Below, one piece after another: positions 21,756 through 38,341 of a stretch of DNA of 64,000 bases; the stretch's first letter is position 1; each line of letters starts with the position of its first letter. A model generated the notes under the pieces. It was not told where the DNA came from. It was given only the letters and a program-made list of their open reading frames with translations, and did not search any database. Origin of the DNA: Brachybacterium paraconglomeratum (GTDB taxonomy: Bacteria; Actinomycetota; Actinomycetes; Actinomycetales; Dermabacteraceae). Location: NCBI RefSeq assembly GCF_003994255.1, contig NZ_ML133861.1, positions 62,001-126,000 on the forward strand. Direction: 5' to 3'. A program made the translations under genes and the position numbers.

Positions 21756-23003
21756 ATGGCCACCATCGAGATCCAGAACCTCGTCAAGCGGTACGACGAC
21801 GGCTTCCCCGCCGTCAACGACGTGAGCCTCGACATCGCCGACGGCGAGTTCGTGATCCTCGTCGGTCCCTCGGGCTGCGGGAAGTCCACGCTGCTGCGCA
21901 TGATCGTGGGGCTCGAGGACATCACCGAGGGCGAGCTGCGCATCGACGGCAAGCGCGTGAACGAGAGCGCGCCGCGCGACCGCGACCTCGCCATGGTCTT
22001 CCAGAACTACGCCCTGTACCCCCACCTGAGCGTGTACGACAACATCGCCTTCCCGATGCGGCTGTCGAAGAACAAGCTCCCCGAGGACGAGATCGACCGG
22101 CGGGTGCGCCGCGCCTCGTCGATGCTGGGACTGGACGAGCACCTCGAGCGCAAGCCCGGCAACCTCTCCGGCGGACAGCGCCAGCGCGTGGCGATGGGAC
22201 GCGCGATCGTCCGCGAGGCCGACGCCTTCCTCTTCGACGAGCCGCTGTCGAACCTCGACGCGAAGCTGCGCGGCCAGATGCGCACCCAGATCGCGCAGCT
22301 CCAGCGGCGCCTGGGCATCACGAGCGTCTACGTCACCCACGACCAGACCGAGGCGATGACCCTGGGGGACCGGGTCGCCGTGCTGAAGAAGGGCAGGCTG
22401 CAACAGGTCGCCTCGCCGCGCGAGCTCTACGAGCAGCCCGCGAACCTCTTCGTCGCCGGGTTCATCGGCTCTCCCTCGATGAACTTCCTGCCCGCCCGGG
22501 AGGAGAACGGGCACCTGCGCACCCCGATCGGGGATCTCACGGCGCCCGAGCACGTCCTCGAGGCCGCCCGGGGGAGGGACCTGGTGCTGCTGGGGGTGCG
22601 CCCCGAGCACTTCGAGGACCTCGAGTTCGTCGACGAGGCGCTGCTGCCGCACGGCACGGAGCTCGCCGTGACGCCCACCCACACCGAATGGCTCGGCAAC
22701 GAGCAGTACGGCTACATCGACTACGAGAAAGACCCCGAGGTGGGCGAGGTCCTCGACGAGCTCGCCCGCGACCTCGACCAGGACGAGATCCCGCCCCAGG
22801 TGGTGGTGACCCTCAGCTCCGCGAGCCGGATCCGCGGCGGCATCGAGTCCCGGATCTGGGTGGACACGCGCAAGGTCCACGTCTTCGACGTCGCGACGGG
22901 CGAGAACCTCACCCGCGACGAGGAGAAGGGGGCGGAGCTGACGCGCCGCGCCGCCGAGGACCGGCAGCGCGAGATCGAGACCGCCGCGGCGCTGGAGGAC
23001 TGA
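21756..23003 (+). CDS. sugC: Sugar ABC importer ATPase (SugC/MsmK-like)
   Basis: The 415-residue ATPase energises SugA-SugB. It has Walker [10 protein letters not shown], signature [16 protein letters not shown], Walker [12 protein letters not shown] and H-loop [12 protein letters not shown], followed by a C-terminal TOBE/regulatory domain of about 170 residues with an acidic extension ([20 protein letters not shown]) that is longer than in many relatives. The ATG follows CAGGAGG by nine bases and lies 19 bases after sugB. Carrying its own ATPase makes this importer self-contained, unlike many actinobacterial sugar systems that share one. Confidence 0.88.
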   Translation: MATIEIQNLVKRYDDGFPAVNDVSLDIADGEFVILVGPSGCGKSTLLRMIVGLEDITEGELRIDGKRVNESAPRDRDLAMVFQNYALYPHLSVYDNIAFPMRLSKNKLPEDEIDRRVRRASSMLGLDEHLERKPGNLSGGQRQRVAMGRAIVREADAFLFDEPLSNLDAKLRGQMRTQIAQLQRRLGITSVYVTHDQTEAMTLGDRVAVLKKGRLQQVASPRELYEQPANLFVAGFIGSPSMNFLPAREENGHLRTPIGDLTAPEHVLEAARGRDLVLLGVRPEHFEDLEFVDEALLPHGTELAVTPTHTEWLGNEQYGYIDYEKDPEVGEVLDELARDLDQDEIPPQVVVTLSSASRIRGGIESRIWVDTRKVHVFDVATGENLTRDEEKGAELTRRAAEDRQREIETAAALED

Positions 23004-23070
23004 GGCCGGCTCCCGCGCCCGTCCCTGCGCGGCGCGCCGCGCCGCGCCCGAGGACGGCACGGAGAGCGCG

Positions 23071-23096
23071 TAGTGTGGCGGACACCTGATATCCGC
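23071..23096 (+). promoter_or_regulatory. Putative -10 box and dyad before the SatD-like gene
   Basis: TAGTGT at 23071-23076 could be a -10 box. It is followed by GCGGA-N9-TCCGC (23078-23096), an imperfect 19-base dyad that would lie at the transcription start, where a repressor could bind. Both are weak calls. Confidence 0.3.
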
Positions 23097-23110
23097 TGTG
23101 AAAGGCCTCC

Positions 23111-23728
23111 GTGTTCGTCCTCTCCCTCTCCGGTCGCCCCGGCCACGGCCGCGCCGCCGGCGACCCCGTCCCCGCTCTGCTCGAGGCTCTCGTGGGTCTC
23201 GAGCTGCCGCTCGCCCCGGAGCGGACCGCCGGCCCGGACGCGCTCGTCCTCGCCTCCCGAGGGGAGACCGCGCTCGAGGCGATGCTGCGGGCGCTCGAGG
23301 TCGGGAGCACAGCCGTCGGCCTCGGGATCGGCACGGTGCCGGGGCCGCTGCCCGGCTCGGTCCGCGAGCTCTCCGGCCCCGCCGTCGAGGCCGCTCGGAG
23401 CGCCGTGGCCGCGGCGTCGACCACCTCCCAGGTCCCTCTCGCCGTCCGCGCCGCCGATCCCCGCCACGCCGACACCGCCGCCGACGTCGAGGCCGTGCTG
23501 CGGCTGATCGGCTGGATGATCCGCGCCCGCAGCCGCGGCCAGTGGCAGGCCGTGCACGAGCTGCGTGAGGATCCGACGGCCACCCAGGCCGTCCTCGCCG
23601 AGCGCCTCGGCGTCACCCAGCAGACCGTCTCCCGCGCCGTGAAGACCAGCGGCTGGCGCGAGGAGAGCGCCGCCCATCCGCTCGCCGTGCGACTGCTGAG
23701 CATGATCGACCTCACGTCGACCCGCTGA
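23111..23728 (+). CDS. SatD-family-like protein with C-terminal helix-turn-helix
   Basis: A 205-residue protein. The N-terminal half has segments like the SatD family ([43 protein letters not shown]), a fold resembling nucleotide-cyclase domains. The C terminus holds a clear [23 protein letters not shown], at about residues 160-180. SatD proteins are poorly characterised; the name comes from a streptococcal locus linked to acid tolerance. The partner membrane gene often found next to satD is absent here. GTG 23111 has AAAGG upstream, a modest site. It may be a DNA-binding regulator; nothing identifies a target. Confidence 0.6.
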   Translation: MFVLSLSGRPGHGRAAGDPVPALLEALVGLELPLAPERTAGPDALVLASRGETALEAMLRALEVGSTAVGLGIGTVPGPLPGSVRELSGPAVEAARSAVAAASTTSQVPLAVRAADPRHADTAADVEAVLRLIGWMIRARSRGQWQAVHELREDPTATQAVLAERLGVTQQTVSRAVKTSGWREESAAHPLAVRLLSMIDLTSTR

Positions 23729-23737
23729 GTCCGGTCC

Positions 23738-23757
23738 CGCCCCCGAGGGCGGGGGCG
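23738..23757 (+). terminator. Hairpin terminator after the SatD-like gene
   Basis: CGCCCCC (23738-23744) and GGGGGCG (23751-23757) form a seven-bp stem with a six-base loop, ten bases after the stop and just before the efp promoter. Confidence 0.5.
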
Positions 23758-23765
23758 CCGCGCGC

Positions 23766-23771
23766 TATCCT
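23766..23771 (+). promoter_or_regulatory. -10 box of the efp-nusB operon
   Basis: TATCCT at 23766-23771 is a good actinobacterial -10 box, about 30 bases before the efp ATG. The same hexamer, also followed by GG, stands before rpoZ. No clear -35 element is seen. Confidence 0.5.
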
Positions 23772-23802
23772 GGGGCCGCCCCGACGACAACCGAGGAGAC
23801 CC

Positions 23803-24359
23803 ATGGCGACGACGAACGACCTCAAGAACGGAATGGTGCTGGTCATCGACCAGCAGCTCTGGAGCGTGGTCGAGTTCCAGCACGTCAAGCCCGGCAAGGG
23901 ACCCGCCTTCGTGCGCACCAAGCTCAAGAACGTCCTGTCCGGCAAGGGCGTGGACAAGACCTTCAACGCCGGCGTGAAGGTCGAGACGGCCACCGTGGAC
24001 CGCCGCGACATGCAGTTCTCCTATCTCGACGGCGACATGTACGTCTTCATGGACACCTCGAACTGGGAGCAGACCAGCCTCACCGAGGAGGTCGTGGGCG
24101 AGGCCAAGGACTTCATGGTCGAGGGCCAGGACGTCGTCATCGCCTTCCACGAGGGCAACGCGCTCTTCGTCGAGCTGCCCGCCTCCGTGGTGCTCGAGAT
24201 CGAGTTCACCGAGCCCGGCCTGCAGGGCGACCGCTCCAGCGGCGGCACCAAGCCCGCGCGCCTGACCACCGGCCGTGAGATCCAGGTCCCGCTGTTCCTC
24301 AACGAGGGCGACAGCGTCAAGGTCGACACCCGCAGCGGCGACTACCTCGAGCGCGTGAA

Positions 24360-24363
<4 letters not shown>
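23803..24363 (+). CDS. efp: Elongation factor P
   Basis: EF-P relieves ribosome stalling at proline runs. The 186-residue protein has the three OB-like domains of the family. The tip loop reads KPGKGPA, with Lys32 in a symmetric PGKGP context (residues 30-34); an actinobacterial EF-P subfamily with this loop is reported to work without modification of the lysine. GAGGAGA precedes the ATG. The stop overlaps the nusB GTG (GTGA), so the two are co-translated. Confidence 0.96.
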
Positions 24364-26634
<2,271 letters not shown>

Positions 26635-26645
<11 letters not shown>

Positions 26646-27966
26646 CACCACCACCGCCACCACCGGCTCCCCGGCCCCGCTGCTGCTGCGCGGCGGTCGC
26701 CCCTACGGCGAGGACGTGCAGGACATCCTGATCCGCGAGGGCCGGATCGCCGCGATCGGCGGCGAGCTCGAGGTGCCGGACGGCGTCGAGGTGATCGACG
26801 CCGAGGGCTGCGTGATCCTCCCCGGTCTGGTCGACCTCCACACCCACCTGCGCGAGCCCGGCGGCGAGGAGGCCGAGACCGTCGAGACCGGCACCCGCGC
26901 CGCCGCCCGCGGCGGCTTCACCGCCGTGCACGCCATGGCCAACACGACCCCCGTCGCGGACACCGCGGGCGTGGTCGAGCAGGTCGCGATGCGCGGCGAG
27001 GCCGCCGGCTGGTGCGCCGTCCGCCCCGTCGGCGCGGTCACCGTGGGCCTCCAGGGCGAGCGGCTCGCCGAGCTCGACGCGATGGCGAACTCCCGCGCCC
27101 GCGTCCGCGTGTTCAGCGACGACGGCAAGTGCGTGCACGACCCGGTGCTGATGCGGCGCGCGCTGGAATACGTGAAGTCCTTCGACGGCGTGATCGCCCA
27201 GCACGCCCAGGACCCGCGCCTGACCGAGGGCGCCCAGATGCACGAGGGGCTCGTCTCGGCGGAGCTGGGGCTGACCGGCTGGCCGGCCGTGGCCGAGGAG
27301 TCGATCATCGCCCGCGACGTGCTGCTGGCCCAGCACGTCGGCTCCCGCCTGCACGTCTGCCACCTCTCGACCGCCGGCAGCGTGGACATCGTGCGCTGGG
27401 CCAAGCAGCGCGGCATCGCGGTCACCGCCGAGGTCACCCCGCACCACCTCCTGCTGACCGACGAGAACGTGCGCCAGTTCGACGCGGTGTTCAAGGTCAA
27501 CCCGCCGCTGCGCACCGCCGCGGACGTCGAGGCGGTGCGCGAGGGCCTGGCCGACGGGACCATCGACATCGTCGCGACCGACCACGCCCCCCATCCCGCG
27601 GACGCCAAGGACCGCGAGTGGGACCAGGCTGCGATGGGCATGACCGGGCTCGAGACCGCGCTGTCCCTGGTCCAGTCCACGATGGTCGACGAGGGCCGCC
27701 TCAGCTGGCGCGACGTCGCCCGGGTGCTCTCCGAGAAGCCCGCCGAGATCGGCCGCGACCAGGACCACGGCCGACCGGTCGCGGTGGGGGAGCCGGCCCA
27801 CCTCCTCGTCTGGGACCCGCACCCGGTGCGGGTCGCGGACCCCGCAGAGCACGCCTCCCAGGGCCGCAACTCTCCCTTCGCGGGCCTCGAGCTGCCCGGC
27901 GCGAACCGGCTCACCCTGCTCGGCGGCCGGCCCACCGTGCGCGACGGCGCGGTGGTGGAGAGGTGA
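26635..27966 (+). CDS. pyrC: Dihydroorotase
   Basis: PyrC cyclises carbamoyl aspartate to dihydroorotate. The 443-residue class I enzyme has the metal-binding [16 protein letters not shown] at about residues 62-77, further metal histidines in AQHAQD and CHLSTAG, the FSDDGKCV segment, and the catalytic ATDHAPH. The GTG start lies inside the end of pyrB. Its stop overlaps the GTG of the following membrane-protein gene. Confidence 0.96.
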
Positions 27967-28457
27967 GCGGGCGGGTCGTCCCGGTCCTCCTGCTGGCGGT
28001 GCTGTTCGCGCTGATGATCGGCGCGATGGTGCTCGGCTGGCGCCGACGGGGCCGCTCGCAGGCCCATCTGCCGGCCCCGTCGGCCCGGACGCTCGAGGAG
28101 CTCGGCGAGGCCACCGCCCACGGGCCCGTCGGCGCGGTCTACGTCGACACCGTCCTCGCCGAGCAGCCGCTCGAGCGGGTCGTCGCCCACCGCCTGGGAC
28201 AGCGCGCCCGCGCCGAAGTCAGCCTCGGCGAGCAGGGCACCTGGCACCTCGAGCGCGAGGGCACCGGGCCGCTCACCATCCCCGCCGCGGCCGTCCGGGA
28301 GGTCACCTCCGGGCCCGGCATGGCGGGGAAGTTCATCGGCGGCGACGGCCTGCTGATCATCCGCTGGAGCCTCGGCGACCAGCTCCTGGACACCGGCCTG
28401 CGCCTCGACCGGCGCGCCGACCACGACCTCCTGCTCTCCCGGAAGGAGCACTCATGA
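27963..28457 (+). CDS. Conserved membrane-anchored protein of the pyr operon
   Basis: A 164-residue protein with one N-terminal membrane segment ([21 protein letters not shown]), an RRRGR stop-transfer cluster, then a soluble domain predicted to be mostly beta ([41 protein letters not shown]). It overlaps both pyrC (GTGA) and carA (ATGA), so it is an obligate member of the operon. I recall a gene of this kind at the same place in mycobacteria (Rv1382). No function is established; a PH-like domain is a possible fold. Confidence 0.8.
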   Translation: MSGRVVPVLLLAVLFALMIGAMVLGWRRRGRSQAHLPAPSARTLEELGEATAHGPVGAVYVDTVLAEQPLERVVAHRLGQRARAEVSLGEQGTWHLEREGTGPLTIPAAAVREVTSGPGMAGKFIGGDGLLIIRWSLGDQLLDTGLRLDRRADHDLLLSRKEHS

Positions 28458-29655
28458 CCACCCCCGCCCCCGCCACCCCCAGGCCCTCGGGCCGTGCGCG
28501 CCGCGAGCGCGCGCTGCTGATCCTCGAGGACGGCACCGTGCTGCGCGGCTCCGCCTACGGCGCGCGCGGCGCCCGCTTCGGCGAGGTCGTCTTCACCACC
28601 GGCATGACCGGCTACCAGGAGACCCTCTCGGACCCCTCCTACGCCGGGCAGATCGTCGTGCAGACCGCCCCGCACATCGGCAACACCGGCGCGAACGCCG
28701 AGGACATGGAGTCCCGCCGCGTGTGGGTGCGCGGCTACGCCGTGCGCGACGCGAGCCGCATCGCCTCCTCCTTCCGCGCCGAGCAGAGCCTCGACGACCT
28801 CCTGATCAGCAGCGACGTGGTCGGCATCAGCGACATCGACACCCGCATGCTCACCCGTCGGCTGCGCGAGGAGGGCTCCGCCCGCGGCGGCATCTTCTCC
28901 GGAGAGGCCCTCGAGGCCTCGGAGGAGGAGCTGCTCGCCCAGGTGCGCGAGCAGCCGCAGATGGCCGGCTCGAGCTTCGTCGAGGAGGTCACGATCGCCC
29001 AGCCCGTCGTGCTCGAGCCCGAGGGCGAGGCGGTCGCGACCGTCGCCGCCGTGGACCTCGGCATCAAGGGCGCCTCGCCGCGCTCCATGCTCGCCCGCGG
29101 CCTGCGCGTGCACCTGCTGCCCGCCACGACCTCGCTCGAGGACCTCCTCGCGATCGGTGCCGACGCCGTCTTCTTCTCCAACGGCCCCGGCGATCCCTCC
29201 GCCGCGACCGCCCAGATCGAGCTGCTGCGCGGCGTGCTCGACGCAGGCGTGCCCTTCTTCGGCATCTGCTTCGGCAACCAGCTGCTGGGCCGGGCGCTCG
29301 GCTTCGACACCTACAAGCTGAAGTTCGGTCACCGCGGCATCAACCAGCCCGTCCAGGACCGCGAGACCGGCCAGGTCGCGATCACCGCGCACAACCACGG
29401 CTTCGCCGTCGACGTGCCGCTCGAGGGCGAGCACACCGCCCCCCATGACGGGGGCCGCTACGGCCGGGTCGTCGTCTCGCACGTGGGCCTGAACGACGAC
29501 GTGGTCGAGGGGCTGCGCTGCCTCGACCTCCCCGCCTACTCCGTCCAGTACCACCCCGAGGCTGCCGGCGGCCCCCACGACGCCTCGCCCCTCTTCGACC
29601 GACTGGTGGAGCTCGCCGTCGCGCACCGCGCCGCCTCCGCCGACAAGGAGTCCTG

Positions 29656-29656
<1 letters not shown>
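28454..29656 (+). CDS. carA: Carbamoyl-phosphate synthase small subunit
   Basis: CarA hydrolyses glutamine and passes ammonia to CarB. The 400-residue protein has the N-terminal CPSase domain ([21 protein letters not shown]) and a class I amidotransferase domain with nucleophile Cys in [12 protein letters not shown] and the His-Glu pair in YHPEA. The motif is GICFGNQ rather than the E. coli GICLGHQ. ATG 28454 follows GGAAGGAG and overlaps the previous stop; its own stop shares one base with the carB start. Confidence 0.97.
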
Positions 29657-33005
<3,349 letters not shown>

Positions 33006-33009
<4 letters not shown>

Positions 33010-33851
33010 GCACCGCCCCGGCGAGCTTCGGACGGCGCCTGCAGGAGGAGACGGCCGCGCGCGGCCGCCTCGTCGCGGGCGTCGACCCGCACGCCGCGCT
33101 GCTGGAGTCCTGGGGGCTCCCCGACAGCCCCGCGGGGCTGCGGGAGTTCTCCCGCACGGTGCTCGAGGCCGTCGCCGGGCACGTCGTCGCGCTCAAGCCG
33201 CAGTCGGCGTTCTTCGAGCGCCACGGCAGCGCCGGCGTCGCGGTGCTCGAGGAGCTGCTGGCCGCGGCCCGCGCGGCGGGGGTGCTCACGATCCTCGACG
33301 TCAAGCGGGGCGACATCGGCTCGACGATGGGCGCCTATGCGCAGGCGCACCTGCTGCCCGGTGCGCCGCTCGAGGCCGACGCGATCACCGTCAGCCCCTA
33401 TCTGGGCACCGGCTCCCTCGACCCCGCGGCCGAGCTCGCCCTGGCCCACGGCAAGGGGCTGTTCCTCCTCGCCCTGACCTCCAACCCCGACGGACCGCAG
33501 GTCCAGCACGCGAGGACCGACCAGGACACGCCGGTCGCGCTGGAGATCGCGCGACACGCCGAGAGGATCGGCGGCGCCGCGCCGGGGGAGTGGTCGAGCA
33601 TCGGCCTGGTCGTCGGCGCGACCGTCGGCGACGCCTACCGCCGCCTCGGCCTGGACGCCGTCGCGCCCTCGGTCCCGCTCCTCGCCCCCGGCGTCGGGGC
33701 CCAGGGCGCCGGACCTGCGGAGATCGCCGATGTCTTCGGTGAACGTGCAGGTCAGGCGCTGGTCTCGGTGTCCCGCGGCCTGCTCGCGGCAGGGCCGGAC
33801 AGGGCGGCGCTCGCCCAGCGCGCGGAGGAGCTGGCAACGACCTTCCGCTGA
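33006..33851 (+). CDS. pyrF: Orotidine 5'-phosphate decarboxylase, type II
   Basis: PyrF decarboxylates OMP to UMP. The 281-residue protein is of the longer type II form, with LVAGVDPH at the N terminus, [13 protein letters not shown], and the catalytic [17 protein letters not shown]. It is the last pyr gene; pyrD and pyrE are not in the window. It starts within the carB stop (ATGA) and is followed by a two-part hairpin. Confidence 0.95.
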
Positions 33852-33871
33852 GGCCGAGGAGCTCTCCCGCA

Positions 33872-33914
33872 CGGGGCCCCGACACCGCCGGAGGACGGCG
33901 GATTCGAGGCCCCG
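33872..33914 (+). terminator. Two-step hairpin terminator of the pyr operon
   Basis: CGGGGCC (33872-33878) pairs with GGCCCCG (33908-33914), and an inner CCGCC (33885-33889) pairs with GGCGG (33897-33901). It begins 21 bases after the pyrF stop. The 33915-34042 interval before mihF is less GC-rich and must hold its promoter; I see no certain -10 box. Confidence 0.55.
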
Positions 33915-34042
33915 AAACGCACCGGACCTGGGACTTAGCGTGTCAAAAGTGCCCTCGGCCACGAATATGGGGTTACGCTCTTCCCACACCGGGCTCCTCC
34001 CGGACCCGCAGGACAACCGCGACAGAACAAGAGGTAAGAACA

Positions 34043-34369
34043 GTGGCTCTCCCTCCCCTCACCCCTGAGCAGCGGGCCGAGGCCCTGAAGAAGGCCGCCG
34101 AGGCCCGCCGCGAGCGCGCGGCCATCAAGGCGCGGCTCAAGGACAGCGCCGGCCACCGCGGCGAGGAGATCAAGAAGGTCCTCGCCGAGGCCGAGTCCAA
34201 CGAGGTCGTCGGCCGTCTCCGCGTCTCCGCCCTGCTCGAGGCCCTGCCCGGCGTCGGCAAGGTCAAGGCCCAGCAGATCATGGAGGAGATCGGCATCTCT
34301 CCCTCCCGCAAGATCCGCGGCCTCGGCTCGCACCAGGCGGAGAAGCTCGTCGCCCACTTCTCCGAGTGA
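34043..34369 (+). CDS. mihF: Integration host factor, actinobacterial type (mIHF)
   Basis: mIHF is an actinobacterial nucleoid-associated DNA-bending protein, unrelated to E. coli IHF. The 108-residue protein has a long basic N-terminal helix ([21 protein letters not shown]) and a helix-two-turns-helix motif, [22 protein letters not shown], at about residues 66-88. GTG 34043 is preceded by AGAGG. The stop overlaps the gmk GTG. The mihF-gmk-rpoZ order is a stable actinobacterial arrangement. Confidence 0.95.
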   Translation: MALPPLTPEQRAEALKKAAEARRERAAIKARLKDSAGHRGEEIKKVLAEAESNEVVGRLRVSALLEALPGVGKVKAQQIMEEIGISPSRKIRGLGSHQAEKLVAHFSE

Positions 34370-34968
34370 GCCCTGATCTTCCCACCGGGGCCGGCGCCGC
34401 GACGGCGCCGGCCCCGGTCACCGTCCTGGCCGGCCCCACCGCGGTGGGCAAGGGGACCGTCTCCGCGGCGATCCGCGCCCGCTACCCCCAGATCTGGCTG
34501 TCCGTCTCCGCGACCACCCGCGCGCCCCGCCCCGGCGAGGTCGACGGCGTGCACTACCGCTTCGTGGGCGAGGAGGAGTTCTCCCGCCTGATCGAGGACG
34601 GCCAGATGCTCGAGTGGGCCGTGGTCCACGGCCGCAACAAGTACGGCACCCCGCGCGGCCCCGTCGAGGAGAAGGTCGCCGAGGGCCGCCCCGTGCTGCT
34701 CGAGATCGACCTCGCCGGCGCCCGCCAGGTGCGCGAGAGCCTCCCTGAGGCGCGCTTCGTCTTCCTCGCCCCGCCGGACTGGGACACGCTCGTGCAGCGC
34801 CTCGTGGGCCGCGGCACCGAGGACGAGGAGGAGCGCGAGCGTCGTCTCGCGACCGCCCGGGTCGAGCTCGCCGCGGAGGACGAGTTCGACGTGACCATCG
34901 TCAACGACTCGGTGGACCGCGCCGCCGACGAGCTCGCACGCCTGCTCGGCGTGAACGACCTCACCTGA
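34366..34968 (+). CDS. gmk: Guanylate kinase
   Basis: Gmk phosphorylates GMP to GDP. The 200-residue protein has the P-loop [12 protein letters not shown] (residues 20-31) and the guanylate-kinase signature region [19 protein letters not shown]. The loop carries TAVGKGT where many homologues have SGVGKST, a variation I recall in other actinobacteria. GTG 34366 overlaps the mihF stop in GTGA. Confidence 0.95.
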   Translation: MSPDLPTGAGAATAPAPVTVLAGPTAVGKGTVSAAIRARYPQIWLSVSATTRAPRPGEVDGVHYRFVGEEEFSRLIEDGQMLEWAVVHGRNKYGTPRGPVEEKVAEGRPVLLEIDLAGARQVRESLPEARFVFLAPPDWDTLVQRLVGRGTEDEEERERRLATARVELAAEDEFDVTIVNDSVDRAADELARLLGVNDLT

Positions 34969-35009
34969 CCCCTCTCGCTCCTGCCCTCGCCGCCGCGCGC
35001 GGTGTGGCG

Positions 35010-35015
35010 TATCCT
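35010..35015 (+). promoter_or_regulatory. -10 box of rpoZ
   Basis: TATCCT at 35010-35015, followed by GG as at efp, is the likely -10 box. It lies 36 bases before the rpoZ GTG. Confidence 0.5.
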
Positions 35016-35051
35016 GGAGCGTCGCACGTCGTCACCCAGGAAGGGACATCC

Positions 35052-35414
35052 GTGGCCGGAACAGTCGCACAGCCCGAAGGCATCACGAACCCCCCGATCG
35101 ACCGTCTCCTCGAGACCGTCGACTCGAAGTACGCCCTGGTGCTGTACGCCTCCCAGCGCGCCCGCCAGATCAACGCGTACTACTCGCAGCTCTCCGAGGG
35201 TCTGCTCGAGTTCGTCGGCCCGCTGGTCGACGTCGAGAACCAGGAGAAGCCGCTCTCGATCGCGCTGCGCGAGATCGACGAGGGCCTCCTCACCGTCCGC
35301 GAGATCGACGAGGAGGAGTACGCCGCGCAGAACGAGCCGGACCCCAACGCCCCGGCCCCGCTGCTGCTCGGCGACGACGCCCCCGAGGTTCCGCCGACCG
35401 ACTTCCCCCTCTGA
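35052..35414 (+). CDS. rpoZ: DNA-directed RNA polymerase omega subunit
   Basis: Omega helps fold and stabilise the beta-prime subunit. The 120-residue protein has the family core [20 protein letters not shown] and [13 protein letters not shown], and ends with an acidic, proline-rich tail. GTG 35052 has AAGGGA upstream and fits the family length; an in-frame ATG at 35004 lies upstream of the -10 box and is rejected. coaBC follows after 34 bases. Confidence 0.94.
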   Translation: MAGTVAQPEGITNPPIDRLLETVDSKYALVLYASQRARQINAYYSQLSEGLLEFVGPLVDVENQEKPLSIALREIDEGLLTVREIDEEEYAAQNEPDPNAPAPLLLGDDAPEVPPTDFPL

Positions 35415-35448
35415 TCCCGGCCCTCGCCGGTCGTCGCACGGAGCAGGC

Positions 35449-36714
35449 ATGAGCAGCCAGCCGCGCACGCTCGCCGGAGCCCGCGTCCTCGTGGGCGTCG
35501 GCGGCGGGATCGCCGCCTACAAGACCGCGCACCTGGTGCGCGGTCTTGTCGGTGAAGGGGCCGAGGTGCGGGTGGTCCCCACCCCCGCCTCGCTCGAGTT
35601 CGTGGGCTCCTCGACCTGGGAGGCGCTCAGCCACCACCCGGTGCTCACCTCCGTCTTCGAGGACGTCGACGAGGTCGCCCACGTGCGGTACGGCCAGCAG
35701 GCCGATCTCACCGTCATCGCCCCCGCCACCGCGGACCTGCTGGCGCGGATGCGGATGGGCCGCGCCGACGACATGCTCACCGCCTCGCTGCTGGTGACCC
35801 GCGGCCCCGTGGTCGTCGCCCCCGCCATGCACACCGAGATGTGGGAGCACCCCTCCACCCGCGAGAACGTCGCCGTGCTGCGCGAGCGGGGAGTGACCGT
35901 GCTCGAGCCCGCCGTCGGCCGCCTCACCGGCCCCGACTCCGGACCGGGCCGCCTGCCCGAGCCCGAGGCGATCCTCGACGCCGCCCGCGCCGCGATCGCC
36001 GCGCCGCGCGACGAGCGCGGGGGAGCGCTGCGCGATCTCGTCGGCCGCGAGCTGCTGATCACGGCCGGCGGCACCCGCGAGGAGCTCGACCCCGTCCGCT
36101 TCCTCGCCAACCACTCCTCCGGCCGACAGGGCTGGGCCCTCGCCCATGCGGCCCTCGTGCGCGGCGCGCGGGTGCGCCTGGCCGCCGCGAACGTCGCGCT
36201 CGAGACCCCGCCCGGCGCGGACCGTCTCGACGTGGGCAGCGCCGCCGAGCTCGCCGAGCTCGTCGCCGCCCAGCTCGGCCAGGTCGACGCGCTCGTCATG
36301 GCCGCCGCCGTGGCGGACTTCACCTCCGCCGGCCGCGCGGACCAGAAGATCAAGAAGGACGAGGCCGCCCCGGACTCCGTGCCGATCCTCGCCCTGGCCC
36401 GCACCCAGGACATCCTGCGTCACAGCGTCGTCTCCCGCGGCGGGGCCGCGCGCCCCGCGATCGTGGGCTTCGCCGCCGAGACCGGCGGGGACGGCGCCGC
36501 GGCCCTGGACCTCGCCCGGCGCAAGGCGCGCCGCAAGGGCGCCGACCTGCTGGTCTTCAACGACGTCAGCGCCGGGGTGTTCGGCACCGCGGACAATGAG
36601 GTGCGGATCCTGGACCGCGACGGCGAGGAGGTCGCCCACGCCGCGGGAAGCAAGACCCTCGTCGCCCACGCCGTGCTCGACGAGCTCCTCGGTCGTCTCC
36701 CGGAAGTACCCTGA
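35449..36714 (+). CDS. coaBC: Bifunctional phosphopantothenoylcysteine decarboxylase / phosphopantothenate-cysteine ligase
   Basis: CoaBC makes 4'-phosphopantetheine in coenzyme A synthesis: CoaB adds cysteine and flavin-dependent CoaC decarboxylates it. The 421-residue fusion has the FMN motif [12 protein letters not shown], the catalytic His78 (AHVRYG), PAMHTEMW at 125-132, and the CoaB half from about residue 200 ([24 protein letters not shown]). Notably the protein contains no cysteine: Thr160 stands near the position of the E. coli catalytic Cys158, and His128 replaces the Asn of PAMN. ATG 35449 has GGAGCAGG upstream. Confidence 0.93.
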   Translation: MSSQPRTLAGARVLVGVGGGIAAYKTAHLVRGLVGEGAEVRVVPTPASLEFVGSSTWEALSHHPVLTSVFEDVDEVAHVRYGQQADLTVIAPATADLLARMRMGRADDMLTASLLVTRGPVVVAPAMHTEMWEHPSTRENVAVLRERGVTVLEPAVGRLTGPDSGPGRLPEPEAILDAARAAIAAPRDERGGALRDLVGRELLITAGGTREELDPVRFLANHSSGRQGWALAHAALVRGARVRLAAANVALETPPGADRLDVGSAAELAELVAAQLGQVDALVMAAAVADFTSAGRADQKIKKDEAAPDSVPILALARTQDILRHSVVSRGGAARPAIVGFAAETGGDGAAALDLARRKARRKGADLLVFNDVSAGVFGTADNEVRILDRDGEEVAHAAGSKTLVAHAVLDELLGRLPEVP

Positions 36715-36719
36715 TCCCC
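36707..36719 (+). promoter_or_regulatory. Leaderless-type promoter -10 box of metK inside the coaBC end
   Basis: TACCCT (36707-36712) ends exactly seven bases before the metK ATG and overlaps the last codons of coaBC. No Shine-Dalgarno sequence lies between. If used, transcription would begin at the start codon. Confidence 0.45.
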
Positions 36720-37924
<1,205 letters not shown>

Positions 37925-37928
<4 letters not shown>

Positions 37929-38341
37929 CCGCCCCCGACACCTCCGGCGCCCCCGGCGCGGGCCGCACCGCCCCGACGCTGGACCCCGCCCTCGCCGCCC
38001 GGCTCAAGCACGACGGCGCCGGCCTGCTCACCGCCGTCGTGCAGGACGCGAGCGACCTGCGGGTGCTGATGGTCGGCTGGATGGACGACGAGGCGCTGCG
38101 GCGCACGCTCACCACGGGCCGGGCGACCTACTGGTCCCGCTCCCGCGGCGAGTACTGGCGCAAGGGCGACACCTCCGGCCACGTCCAGTTCGTGCGCTCC
38201 GTCGCGCTGGACTGCGACGGCGACACCCTGCTGGTGCAGGTCGACCAGGTCGGGGCCGCCTGCCACCGCGGCACCGACACCTGCTTCGACGGCGGCGACC
38301 TGGACTCCGTCGTGCTGACCGAGAAGGAGCGTTCCCTGTGA
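37925..38341 (+). CDS. hisI: Phosphoribosyl-AMP cyclohydrolase
   Basis: HisI opens the purine ring of PR-AMP in the third step of histidine synthesis. The 138-residue single-domain protein has [35 protein letters not shown], the metal-binding DCDGDTLL and [10 protein letters not shown]. No hisE (pyrophosphohydrolase) domain is fused and no other his gene is nearby; a hisI-trpE neighbourhood is usual in actinobacteria. It overlaps both metK and trpE by four bases (GTGA). Confidence 0.95.

Noticed and set aside
23027-23042. GC-only palindrome after sugC as a terminator
   Set aside because: The 16-base palindrome lacks a loop of its own and such runs arise by chance in this composition; left uncalled.
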